Shown: positions 1 to 11,543 of the stretch, piece after piece | Numbering within the stretch: the stretch's first letter is position 1 | Layout of the letters: each line of letters begins with the position of its first letter | Source of the DNA: Plasmopara viticola | Lineage: Eukaryota; Oomycota; Peronosporomycetes; Peronosporales; Peronosporaceae | NCBI GenBank assembly: GCA_001695595.3 | Contig: MBPM02000026.1 | Span: 62,001-126,000 of the forward strand | Length of the DNA stretch: 64,000 nucleotides | Direction of reading: 5' to 3' | Translations under genes and position numbers: made by a program | The notes under the pieces: model-generated | Database searches by the model: none | The model's input: the letters and a program-made list of their open reading frames with translations, nothing else | What the model was told of the DNA's origin: nothing

Positions 1-726
1 GTGAGCTAAGCGTAGTTAGCAATGAAGAGCCTTAGATTACATCTGCTTAAGATAATCAAAAAGCATTCCTTGTAAAAAGAAAACATAGATATCCTTAGTT
101 GCGAAGGTCAAGTACCAAAAATCTACGCATGAGTCAATTATCTTTAACATATGATATATCTTTTATCGGTCCCGAGTAGGCATGAATCGTAATACGGTGT
201 CGGTTTATCTTTTATAGGGGGTGGATCAAGAGGCACTACAATTGCCAATGTTCAAAGCTCCATATGAAAATGAAGGGCCCTCGCATTTTTTAAATAATTT
301 GCATTTGCGCTTGACAGGTAAGCCGAGTATAAACGACGGCCGAGACAATTCATAGCCACTACCGCATTGGTTAGATGTCCAAAAAGCCGCTTAGCCATAA
401 GACTGTGTGCTCTAATCGACAAGCCTAGTTTTGGAGCTAGTACAAAGAAAAGCAACTTCCCAGAGCCTTTGAACTCATCGTGCTGAAATACACGGCAGTC
501 AACTTAATAGTGTGGATCATGTCAAAGGTTCTTTTTAAGGCTCTCAAGGGCTCGCGGTAGCCTTAAAAGTCGCAGCTTGACCTAAATAACTACTCATAAG
601 GAAGTTGGCAGATCAGCCTCCTCTGAGACTCTTTGACTTATAGAGTCAGCGGCACTATTTTATGAGCGCGTTACGATAGGATTCCTTGTAAAGTAAGAAA
701 GGATTTTTACTCTAAAGAACTCTTAT

Positions 727-769
727 GAACCACTGGGGCGGCTTCGGCTGCCTGAAAGCCGCCGGGTTC
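727..769. repeat. GC-rich two-step hairpin
   Basis: GGCGGCTT (737-744) pairs with AAGCCGCC (756-763) around a 11-base loop. GAACC (727-731) pairs with GGTTC (765-769) further out. The GC content stands out against AT-rich surroundings. It could be the end of a small transposable element or a structured RNA. No pyrimidine tract or gene lies next to it to give it a role. Confidence 0.5.
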
Positions 770-1199
770 TAAGAATTGTAGAAAATGAGGCTCAGTGTGT
801 AAACTATGCTCTTTGCTCGCGCGTTGATGTATGATAATGGTTACTAAATACAAATCCTAGTCTTTCAGCACCCGGCTTGGTATTAACCTGAAGCTGAGAC
901 ATCTCGGAGGTGAGTTGTCTTCGAAAGCAAACTAAACACATAGCTCATAGACGTAAAGTACTTTGGCTAAGGTAATTAAGTCTCAAGCTTAAACACCCTG
1001 GTAGTCACCCAATCAAAGAAATAAAATTCGCTTAAAATGCTTGAACGATATTAGATGAGGTGCTTGGTTGTAATTGGTTATAAGTTGTTGCGTTCACAAC
1101 TTAACTATATAGCTCTCGTAATTTACAATATTCACATCTCAATGTTGGTGATCAAACTTTAGAGATGTAGTCTGATTTTGTGTGTGTAACAGACAAAAC

Positions 1200-1350
1200 T
1201 TGTTCACCCGAATGCTTCCATTGATCAGACTTTGCCAGCTCAAACTCCCATGATTTACTGCTAGCTCGCCAACAAAGACATAACCCCCTTTCCTTTTCGT
1301 TTGCTCTTTGAAATTAGCTCTGTTGCATCACGCACGCTGGTGCTCCATGT
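1200..1350 (+). repeat. Dispersed repeat, copy 1 (inverted partner at 13.2 kb)
   Basis: Words such as GCTAGCTCGCCAACAAAG, AGCTCTGTTGCATCACGC and GACTTTGCCAGCTC recur, in reverse complement and in the same order, at about 13,235-13,375. The two copies are about 12 kb apart and inverted, with scattered differences. They are probably two old copies of one mobile element. Confidence 0.6.
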
Positions 1351-2353
1351 AGAAGATCACAAAACCTTGATTACGGTTTCTATCGATCAATCGTCACAAA
1401 AAATTACCATTATCTCCATGTATCGATCGACCGCCAATAATAGTAACACACACTATCAGCCTGACTGAGGCTGTGCTAACAACAAGGATGCACCCGATAA
1501 GGTTGATTGGAGAAACGTGATTACCAAATTCATCATTTTAATAAATAAATATCTACTCTCGGGCTCGAAATGACAACCCTCTAAATGAAAACAGACTAAT
1601 CGCTCTACCAAAATCAACAATGAGATGATAAAACTTTTCGAGCCCTATTTGCCAATTAATTGATACCCACATTGCAATCAAAGCTATACCTACTAAGTGC
1701 AACATGTCTACCAAATCCACCACTTTGATGAATGATAATTTACTGATAAACCCGAACCAACAACCTTTTCAATAGGAGCAGTTTTTGACACTTCTAGGCG
1801 CTATGGTAGCATGTTTTTTATGACTTTTTACAGACAGAAAATAAGAAAATTCCTTTTTCTAAATTTCTTTGTTGTCGAATCCGTCGGCTTTATTTGTGCG
1901 TGGGAAATCTAACGTCGCAATTCTGTGCCACCTAACTTTTCAGCTTGCTTCGTACAAGCTGCTTCTATCCCTTACGTTTGCGATGCTGTAGAGCTGGCTG
2001 CTACCGTTGGCATTATGGCAGTATAAGCAATTAAGTTAGTTTGCAAATTTATAAGAGTGGTTTAATCCCCGCTTGCACATGTTGAAGCCTATAAAGATGT
2101 TTACATCTTATTAAGGCAACACGCGGGGGTCAAAAAACCCGATGGCTGCATTTGCCTCTTACTTGTTGACCGGTCATCGAGCGGCAACAACCATAGAAGC
2201 TAGAGAGGCGATTGCTATTAATTGCCATGGCATATCCTTCACAATACAATACTCTTCATACAACAAAATGCAGAATACCGTCTTGAAAGGGCTATACTAC
2301 CGGAAATTAATTAGCTGCTGATACATCTATGCTGAATTATACTTTTCGCGCTA

Positions 2354-4196
2354 CTAGTCGCTCAAAGTTCGGCCGCGTTTCGAAGACGCCTCAGCGGTGT
2401 TTTCACTGGCTCGCTTTTTCTTCTTCTTGTTCGCACGTTTTTTCTTAGTCTTTTTTGGTTTAACGTCATCTTCACCGGCGTGATCCACGTAAAATATACT
2501 ATTGGCATCAAAAGCCGTTTCCTTCGCTGCATCAGCGGATGCTAACAAATTCGCCCGATTCTTTGGCTTGTTCGAAGTGATATCAGCCAATTCACTGAGG
2601 TACTCATAGTAGCTCTGTCCATAGAACACGTAAGAAAAACGCTTTTAGACACGACATAATGCCAAATGGACCACATTCACTCACCTCTTGAATGAGAGGA
2701 AGCTGCTCAGTCGTCACGTCAGTCGCATTCAACAGAATGTTCACCATTCTATTCTGGCCAATACAATTCTTCCACAGTCGCTGTACAGCCTGCTCAATTG
2801 CAGAGATTGGATTTGCAACGTGCTCGTGATCCAGCCATGACACGAAAGTCGCAGGCAACGGAACGCCGGCCACATGAGCCATAGCTGTGGTGATAGCTGA
2901 TAGACTCGACTTGCGTTCAACGCGCATGAAATGGGCCGCGTGGCGCAAGCACACGATAGCGCGAAACAAAGCACGATCCTGCTCGGCAATCGTTTTCTCG
3001 ACAATCCTTTCTTTCGCTGGTTCAAACAGCTTTACGCTGGCAAATGCACGTGAGTAAACTTGACCTAGACAGTCGAGCAGAGCATGCCGAGCTTGCTCGT
3101 CAAGAGCATCGTCTCCATCTTCATCGAGGTAAGTCACTGGCGTTGCCAAGCCATGCAAGAAGGTTAGAAGTGAAATGAGCCACTGTCCGTTCTGTTGAAG
3201 TCCACGCTGGCGCATTTGGGCGGCAAGCAGCACTTGGCGGGTTGTAAGCTGAGTCTGAGTAACGACACTCAAGATCTTTTGCTTGTGCGACCTTTGTTCC
3301 AACGTGCGTTGTTCCTCATCTTCTGAAGACTCATTCGACGTTTCTTCCTCTTTACTTTCGTCGTCAATAGGGTAATAAATCGCCAGCACGAGTCGTGCGC
3401 CATAGATTTTGGCCATCTCTTCATCAAACACCACCTGTTGCAATTCTTTGCTCTCTTCCGGACGGTAAAACGTTGTCCACGGAGCTTGTAAATGTCCGGT
3501 AGGAAAGCTCTCGCCATGCCGTGCATGACGCTCTTGAGCCAACGCCACCACGTCCTGCCCTAGAATACGCTCCAACAAAAGGCGTAGCCGTTTCACCTGC
3601 TTGGAAGCATCTGCATTTTCGCTGCAGCTCCACTTCTTTGGAAACGTTTGTATCTTCTGTTGCACACGAGTTGCCAGACGTTTCAGCACGAGACCTCGCT
3701 TGTGCTGCTGCTCGTGCGGTGCCTCATATGCACGTGCTGCAATAAGTGCAAACGTCTCTACAAGCTCTTCAAATTCTTCAGTCTGAGTGTCGGTCGTGGA
3801 ACTCGCAAGGTCAATGCCCGCGTCCAGTGCCAGCACTCCTGCAAGATTACGCTGCTTGTCACTGGAGAGAGCTGCGTCTGCCTGCGACAGCGCCAACTCC
3901 GTGACCGCCTCGTTCAGTGGCACAGTGAACGATCGGTTCGTGTCGATTTGATGCTCCTGTACGTAAGTGGCATACAATTCACGCAGCAGAGTGGCCAGCG
4001 ACGTCTCAAGCGGCGTCAAGTCGCGTGTCAACTGCACTTTGAGCTTCCCGCTCGGCAACTTGGCCACCGCTTCTTTTAAAAGCGAACGAAGAGCGGCGCT
4101 ATCCTCCCAGAATTTTTCATTTTTGGAGGACTGTGTCCACTTTTCGAACACCGCGCGAGAGAACTGAGTCAGGAAGCGCGTCGTCTTGGCCTCCAT
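2354..4196 (-). CDS. Conserved-looking protein of unknown function with a lysine-rich, NLS-like tail (two exons)
   Basis: Exon 1 is 4196-2685 and exon 2 is 2614-2354. The 70-bp intron (2684-2615) starts GTGAGT and ends ACAG and is phase 0, giving about 590 residues. Without the splice the frame runs on for 26 unrelated-looking residues to a stop. The first ATG at 4196 opens the long frame. The protein is mostly helical, without a signal peptide or membrane span. An acidic serine-rich stretch lies near residues 280-300 (ESKEEETSNESSEDEEQR). The C-terminal tail has dense lysine runs (KPKKTKKKRANKKKKKR), typical of nuclear or nucleolar proteins. I do not recognise the family. A role in ribosome biogenesis or chromatin is only a guess from the tail. 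The base composition and regular codon use contrast with the flanking AT-rich DNA. Confidence 0.8.
2615..2684 (-). other. Intron in the 2.35-4.2 kb gene
   Basis: The donor GTGAGT begins at 2684 and the acceptor CAG ends at 2615 on the minus strand. The length of 70 bp is typical of oomycete introns. Splicing joins ...LIQE to SYYEYL... in phase 0 and opens a further 86 codons. Confidence 0.75.
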
Positions 4197-7100
4197 GGTC
4201 CAGCGAATCAGTCAAGCGAAAATACTAAAGCCCAATTCCCTTTTTTTATCTTTTTTGTCAATTGAATTTTATAACGTCTATAATTCAGTCAATTGTTTAC
4301 ATGTAATAGTGTTTGCGCGGCTGTAGGGCGATTTGAGCCTCTTTGTTGGAATTTTTCCATACTAGCGCAGTCAAATATCGCAAATTACGTAGCACTGAAC
4401 CTTGTGAGGGTGGTGAAAGTAAAATCTACTAATTTAACGGTGGAGGCCACAAATTGAAAAAAAAATGATTGAGAAAAGACGATGATCAGAGAAACAATGA
4501 CTGTAATTTAAATTATACAACAAAGGCAAGTGAATGTGAGGTCGGGTAGCCGCTTAAAACTGCACAAAGTGACTGCAAAGCATCGCCGTGTGGTATTTGC
4601 GAAGGCGGAGTTAGCATAGAGATTATCAGCAAGCCAAGTCTTGTCCAATCCAGATACGAGTTGATTTTGATACAGGAGACTAACAATTGCCGTGGTGATG
4701 CGCAGCGGAGTAGATCTTACTGGTGTGTGGCCGCACGTCTGAGCGCTTCAAAAAAATCGTTATCTGTTGAATCTCGGCTCTATTGCGTCTTTGCACGTTT
4801 AGATAGATACATAGGGCTACTGATCAAAATGCCATTTTTTGTTATCGTTGGAATGTGAACAATAGTTTGGATCGAATAGGACCAATGCTTTCCACCAGAG
4901 TGTAGCAACCAAAAGCATGTTGACCATATCCGCACATTTGCTTCAGTGAAAACCCTTCATAGTCTGTCCACTTGATTTCGGCAGCCGTTGCTCTGGTATA
5001 TCGCTCTGGCATTATTGACCGCAGGTATTAGTTATGAGCACCTTGTATGCATTAAACGAACCACTTTTGAAAATTTCTAAGCTGTAAAACAAAGCATTAG
5101 ACGATGCGTCATACGATGATCGATAGCAGTTCTAGTTTGCGTTCAATTCACGTTAAGACGAATGCGCGAGACTAGAGACAGCTTTGGTGGCTGGTAATCC
5201 GTGAGGAGCTGCTCGTAGAGCTTTCCTTCCAAGATGTGCGCTTGTAAGTCTGCATCAACGCATGGTAAATGACAAAATGCGTGACGTTAACGAAAGCAGC
5301 TATTTGCTTGGAGAAAGTGTGAGTACAGAACCCTAACGTGACTCTTCAATTATAGCGAATACGAGATGCATATTGCTATCGCCCTAATTCCAAAAGTCAG
5401 TACTTTGTCTTAATAAATTAGTTTGATGTAATTCTTACCTCTCAAATTGCAAACTGACGTATTTGGATTCATCGATTAAATCTCGTGTGATACAGCAATT
5501 ACTAATACTTCTTACTAGCGTGCCTTTTCTTAGCTCCTCAGTGCCAAGCACCGCATTTCACGTACACAATATGGTGTTTGCGGCGGGCCACCTACTGGAA
5601 TAAAAGCGTCTAATTGCCGTTACAGTCCAGTTACTTTAAACTGTATTATAAAGTACGAGTCATTCGAAAACATAAATAAGATGGAGCACATAAAAGTATG
5701 TGCAAACCGCGGCAATTCACTTGAAGTTGCAAAGAGTTTTTTCTCCAAAAGACCTGAAAGTCGTGAAAGTAAATATTACCTCGCTACTCACGCGTCTTCC
5801 AGAACTTTTTGAAAATACCATTCTGCTTGTGTTGGAGGCAGGTGATGTGAAGCAAGTGTGTTCCATCTCCCAGGATGTACTCGCAGATGACAATGAAGAG
5901 TCGTAGTCGCGACCAGAAATGACCGAACACGAATCGGCGCGCGACAAGCATTCCGCTGCTCAATCATGGGAGCACTTCTTGAGTCTGTTTGCGAGCTCGT
6001 AGTCACGCCATGACAAAATTTCGGCAGGAGGAGGCGTTTCCAGCGAAACCAATATCGTAATGTAATGTAATGTATTACGTTATCGCGTTGCCAAGTTATG
6101 CACGTGCTAGGCTCAGTCTGGCGGTGTCCGCATACGTCGGGTCTCGTTCGGCGGGCAGTGCAGCCAGCACCGAGGTCGTGAGGATCTTCAATTACTTTGC
6201 TTAGCTCTGACTTAGTAAGAGCCCAGTTGGCGACCGGTGCTGGAGACCGTCGCGTCGAGGGTGAGACTCGTTAGAGACCTGCAGATGCCCGAGAGCACCT
6301 GCCCGAAGCGCGCGAGCATTTTGCCCCCGCGCTTGGAAGGGGGGCGTCACCCTAACCTCTTCCAAGCTAACCAATATCGTGTTTTTATAAAAGATTTGCT
6401 CGAAACGCATGGGTTCTTACAATACCTTCGAGAATATATAATTCTTTCGCTGCAAAAAACAATTTGTAGATGCAGACATAGAGCTTACGGGCTCCATGAC
6501 TTCACGACTATATCAGATGTGCTCCAATTGACTATTTTAGAATAATTGTGAACACGAGAATGCAGTGACCAACTTTGGTTATCATATCAAGGACCGTGAA
6601 AATACATTGCCCTACCAAAAGCTAAGAAGAGTCCAAATGAGAAACCTGTCTTGGTGCCCTTAAAAAATATATGCTCAAAGCATTTGTGAGGTCGAATCAT
6701 CAAGCACTTTCAGGGCTTATAGAGCCGTTATGACAGCGCTTACCACTCTAAATGCATACCACTGGGCGAAGTACCGCCGCAGTGGGTGTATTCGGCTTCC
6801 TCGTTCAAATTGATTACCTTTTCTAGGGCACTGTGCGATTTCCAATAGGGTATGTTAATACGAAACGCGTCTCTTTCTTAGATATAATGTTGTGCAGATT
6901 TCGTTGCGTGTTCATAATATTCTATACAATAAGTATTTACCACTTTTTGTGCAGTCTTTGCGCACAAAATATCGGTAACGAGTACGATGATTTATCCCTC
7001 ATGTTTTGTCCTTTCAGCATCGGCAACATTATTGGGCCCAAGCTGACCTTCTGCTAGTAAAGATAGCCTGAGATGAGATCAATTATGTGCTTTATCTCTC

Positions 7101-10100
7101 TTTCTTGAATTAATGAAGGGAATAGCTCGCCTCAAAGTTAACCCTTAATTAGGGTCATGCCGAACAGGTAATGATGTATGAGGCACAGCGCACGTTGTCG
7201 ATATGGCTGATTTGAGGCCTTTTCTAAAACAGAGGTTTTGTTTATGTCCTTGGGAGCTATTTTAATGTTGAAACAACACCTCTAAGGTATGTCGACTTTC
7301 AACTTAGTCTTTTTGTTTTCTTATAACGCCGACACCTCTGTCAGCGCCTTCCATTGGAGCTCACGGAAATGTAACACAACTTTAACCCGAAGTTTTATTG
7401 AAGACCCTTTGGCTGACAAATAAGGCATCTCTACAGCGATAACCTACCAGCCAAACGGTCGATAATTGCAGTAGTTAAGCCCGTTTCGTCCACCAAAGGG
7501 TTTTCAATGATACAAAGGGAAAAGTTTGTAACGCACCCTTATACTCTCTTACCAGATCGCAGCTACAAGTACTTCGTTACCCATGTGTTACTTACTATGG
7601 CGGGAAGCTCACTATTTATTTTTTTATGAAGCATTGTTACCCGTAGTAGGTGGTATTATATTGTCCACTCGTGAAACATGTTCCTTGCAGACCCGTGCCG
7701 TCCTCTCTCCCTTTACCGGCATTGCCTTTCTCCTATGATACCAACATTTAAAACGCTATCTTCAGCGGCTATGGCATCAAGTGCTACCAAAGAAGCCTGG
7801 CTACTCTTTTAGACGGGTTTATTAGAAATATTTGCCCTGGCTTTCTTCTCAAGAAGCCGTACGCAAATCAAGGATGCGAATTATTTAAGCCTATTCCGCC
7901 GAATTTGATGAGTGGATTCTTTAGCCTTGCCCCGCATACCAATCCTATGCTCGCGAATATTTAGCCATTATATGTTCAGAACTTCTTCAAATTAAATATG
8001 AAAAATAATTATTTTAATATCACAGTCAGGTCTGTTCTGACTCGAGGGCTGTTAAAAGCCATCCCAATGCTAGTCAAATTGAACTGATGTGTTTCCGAAC
8101 TGATGTGTTTCCGTTTTTTGCATTGGAACGCCGGTCGTTTCGTGTTGACGGACGCAATTGCTCACGGCGCGCAAATTATTGCAATGCACCAGAGCTATCC
8201 CAACTCGAAAAAAACAGCCTTGCACTCACTCCCGTACGCTGACTTTTAGCACACCGCAGCTGATTCTTCTTTATGAGATAATACGTCTTAGCCTTACAGC
8301 CATCATGAGGACATCAATCGTCCCCAGACGACACTTCCTGCTTTGAAGGTGCGGCTGTTGTTGGCGACTTTCTAAAGCACTCGAGCGAGACAAAAACCCA
8401 CGTCGCTGACTCCCTTCAAAATAGGCACTGATCTTCTGGCCTTGCTAAGCGCAGTCAAAGAAGCAGATGCTACTATTCTCGACTATACTTAAGCCTATTG
8501 GGGCTGGATATAACTCAGGGGGCCTATGGACATCGCTACCTTGGACTTTATAAGGCGAAGTGCTGCTCAATTACGGCTTTGCGAAAAATTAATTTGTTTG
8601 TTGCTTAAATACACTTTAGAGGCAACTTAAACCTCTTTTTGCAGCTTTGATGCCTTCACTTTAAGGAGATTGCGCTTTATTGATGGAAGCCGTCAACTTT
8701 TCTGTCTCATGAAAATTTGATTAGAAATCACATTTCTTCCTGCTCACAGACAAAAAAAGCTTGAGTGCTGGTGAAACTTAAGCATGCCGGAAGGAAAGCT
8801 GCTTCTAACTGTGATTTTATATGTTGCCAGGCCACGAAACACTTCGGTGACGTGGATCTAAGCCTGACCTACTAAGTATGCGAGTTCAAACATCACGCGC
8901 ACATGATCATCCAGACCAAGACCACATTTTTACTTCTTTATAAGAAAAGAAGGTCTTTGCTTTTCTTTCCTTTAGATATAGCTTCACTGGCTCAGGCCAC
9001 ACAGTAGGTGTTATCGTTGGGCGTCCGGAGCGTGTGCTGCTTGAGCTCAAGCATTAGCTTTGGTCGTAGATATCGAGAGCCATGACGCTTTCATCTGCTT
9101 GGCAGCAGATAAACGCAAATGCAGCCGCCGCCTCAGGCTTAAAGAAGTCGTCAAGTCTTCCGACTAGTGAGGGGGCTCGTCCAGTATCTTCGGAAAGTTG
9201 ATTGTTAGACATTCATCCATGTGGGCATAATATTGACTACAAAGTGCAACTAGATGTGAAGAGGTCACACAGCTTCTTGCACAGTGGGGGCGTCAGGGAT
9301 ATGTGCGAACTTTTATCAAATGACAGTTAACTATTCCTGGCCTTGAATATGTCGACGAATACAATTTGAAGACCGACTTCTTATCGTAATTCCTCATATG
9401 CCACTTTGTATTTTGAGCTAGGACTGTAACGATGGAAGTATCCAAACTGCATAGTGTTCGCCATTCCTTTCTATATCAAAAGCACTCTTGCAAATACATT
9501 TAATTTATCGCACCATCGACGTAGATTGAAAGTGCCACTTCTTTCGACTAGTACAGGTTTTTCCTCTAATTCTAAAATTCTTAGGGATCTAATAGTGGCA
9601 CTGGCACCTAAAATACTTTGCACAACAGCTAGTGAATGCAAGCTCAGGCATCGAGAGCGCGAACAGGGTTTTAACAAACAACGAAGTCGCAACATGCCAG
9701 TGCCTATCATTCATTTCTCGCTTAGCAGTCCGCACGATGAACACATTCCTCACAATAACGCATACCTTATCGTTTGTACGCGTTCCAAGCCGACATTGCG
9801 CCTTTTTTTTCAAATTCACGCTGTCGGCTGCGAGAAGGTCGCAAGATGTAAGTAGTGACCAACCGACCAGATCAATTCTAAGATTCTTGACTCTCGCCGA
9901 CCTGAGGAGCTGCTGACAAGTTTGCTACAATGCTATTTTTATTATGTTATCCCATATCGTAATTGACGGCGATGTCCAGGACAACCCCGCTAATTTGCTA
10001 AATAGTACCATCCTATTTTGTTCAAATATTCTAAGAACACAATCAAAAGTTTGCACACATGTCCATCCAATCGTCCCCAAGTTCCACTTGCTTGTAGACA

Positions 10101-10421
10101 AATCGTCCTACTGCTCGCAGTTGCAGTTCAAACACTTCTTGACATGACCCGAAGCTTTGCATTTAGCGTTCCCACTCCATCTCAACTACGAGGAAGCAAC
10201 GTGGCAGCAGCAAAAAACGCTTTGAAATGCGACACCCCGTCTTCCCACTCGTCGGCTCAGCCAGCTGCAGTCTTATCTTCCTCTTGCTTTATTTTTTTCT
10301 CGTCTTTTTGTCATTAATTTCTCGTCTGGCAAAGCACCAGCCGACACGGTGGACTCGACCACCCGCCGTCTGTTTCGTCACGTCCGTCCTTCCCTGATTC
10401 ACTGCCTCTCCCTCCCGTCCA
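4197..10421. other. 6.2-kb gene-free, repeat-like region
   Basis: I see no convincing gene. The longest open stretches (for example 9,454-9,855) lack motifs, are AT-driven and overlap one another in other frames. Small features include a TAATG run near 6,057-6,076, a GC-rich patch at about 6,100-6,350, and a perfect 16-bp tandem duplication at 8,081-8,112. Much of this is probably unrecognisable old transposon sequence. Confidence 0.5.
8081..8112. repeat. Perfect 16-bp tandem duplication
   Basis: GAACTGATGTGTTTCC occurs twice in a row with no mismatch and no spacer. It is a short recent duplication in otherwise featureless DNA. Confidence 0.85.
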
Positions 10422-11543
10422 TTAGTTTGAGGGCGTAAAGTAAGCTTGGCCATTCAGCACGCTCGGGTCAATTTTCGAGCGCAGGGGTGGGATATAGAAA
10501 ACACTCGGTGCTTGGGTACTCACGACATTAAGCGGCGGCAGGCGAAATGCGCCACCCAGCTGCTGCTGCTGCATTTTTCGTTCCTCGGCGCCTACGACAC
10601 GCATGGGCGACAGTATGGGTGCAGACGACAGGGGTAGAGGCTGGCGGTTCTGGGCATTCTGATATGACATCCCAGTGATGGCACTGAGCACGCCGCCAAA
10701 CTTGCGGGTTGAAAACGGGGTGCCATCGGGGGACACGCGCAATGGGCTGAGCCGCACATTGGCATCTCGCATGCTCCACTCAGGACTGGGTCGCATGGCG
10801 CCACTTTGGTTGGTGCCCCATTCCATCTTGCAAATCTTGTCGCTGGGTTCCACCGACGCACGCGCTACAACTGGAGTGGGGCACTGTTTGATCACGACGG
10901 GACTCGACATGTCGGCCATCTCGACGTCCGGAGGCGACGTTGGGACCAACGACACGGTGGGAACAGGAACAGGCTCCTGTTTCATGCCTTCAACAGACGC
11001 AAGCTCGGCCAAGCGAAAGAGCTCACTGCGAGGCGCTTCGTGGCCAGGCACACCCGTGAGGGACCGTGTGGGGCTCACAGACAAGGTGTCGTTCGCCTCG
11101 ACGCGGCCGCAGTGACCAGCCATCTCGTCGCCTGACGCATACTCGATGGCTTTAAAGAGCTTTTCTTTCACCGAATACTCTTGCAAGTCGACCTCACTGT
11201 GTGGCATGCTGTCGTCCCCCGCCTGTTTGCGGCCTTTGTGGCGCAGTCCACGACGCCAGCGACTGATTTTCTGCCGATACTTTTGCGCGTGGGTCATGGT
11301 CTGGCGGGTTGTCTTTGTCCCAATGAAGGCGGCAATGACCTTCCATGGCCCCGCGGGATACTTCTCCATTGCCTCGAGAAACTTTTCATGCTCCTCTTCA
11401 GTCCATAATTTCAAGGGCTGGCTCTGTTTGGACGAGTATACGGTCGTGCCTGCCTTGGCCTCGGTTGGCTTGATGCGGATGAGCTTGCCCTCATTGCTTG
11501 TCATCTCGAATAGCTCCTTACGCACATTGGCTGAAATCGTCAT
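10422..11543 (-). CDS. Myb-related (SHAQKY-class) DNA-binding protein
   Basis: A 373-residue single-exon protein with ATG at 11543. Residues about 46-98 form one SANT/Myb repeat with spaced tryptophans (LWTEEEHEKF, GPWKVIAAFI) and a third helix ending THAQKYRQKI. That is the signature of the SHAQKYF class of single-repeat Myb transcription factors, here with T for S and R for F. A basic patch (SRWRRGLRHKGRK) follows and probably serves as nuclear localisation signal. The rest, about residues 110-373, is low in predicted structure and rich in S, P and T, as expected of a regulatory or activation region. Target genes cannot be read from sequence. In plants, relatives bind GATA-like I-box motifs (family knowledge). 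It stands alone, with over 5 kb of non-coding DNA on one side and over 2 kb on the other. Confidence 0.9.
   Translation of the reverse strand: MTISANVRKELFEMTSNEGKLIRIKPTEAKAGTTVYSSKQSQPLKLWTEEEHEKFLEAMEKYPAGPWKVIAAFIGTKTTRQTMTHAQKYRQKISRWRRGLRHKGRKQAGDDSMPHSEVDLQEYSVKEKLFKAIEYASGDEMAGHCGRVEANDTLSVSPTRSLTGVPGHEAPRSELFRLAELASVEGMKQEPVPVPTVSLVPTSPPDVEMADMSSPVVIKQCPTPVVARASVEPSDKICKMEWGTNQSGAMRPSPEWSMRDANVRLSPLRVSPDGTPFSTRKFGGVLSAITGMSYQNAQNRQPLPLSSAPILSPMRVVGAEERKMQQQQLGGAFRLPPLNVVSTQAPSVFYIPPLRSKIDPSVLNGQAYFTPSN

Larger units (their letters stand above)
1..2353. other. AT-rich intergenic region, no gene
   Basis: No reading frame here has the length, composition or motifs of a real gene. Every frame is broken by many stops. 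The stretch holds a GC-rich hairpin at 727-769 and, at about 1,200-1,350, a segment similar to the reverse complement of about 13,235-13,375. This suggests decayed repeat DNA. Confidence 0.6.

Noticed and set aside
252..455. Minus-strand open frame of 67 codons
   Set aside because: No homology, no supporting promoter or partner exon. It is short enough to arise by chance in this composition.
4860..5070. Minus-strand stretch faintly like a Copia RNase H (ERYTRATAAEIKWTDYEG)
   Set aside because: Only one weak motif, and the downstream parts do not follow. Not enough to call a mobile element.
5700..6545. Several overlapping open frames on both strands
   Set aside because: They conflict with each other, lack motifs and sit next to a simple TAATG run and a GC-rich patch.
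9454..10317. Plus-strand open frames of 94-133 codons next to the Myb gene
   Set aside because: Overlapping in three frames with low-complexity residues. The last part is probably the 3' untranslated region of the Myb gene on the other strand.
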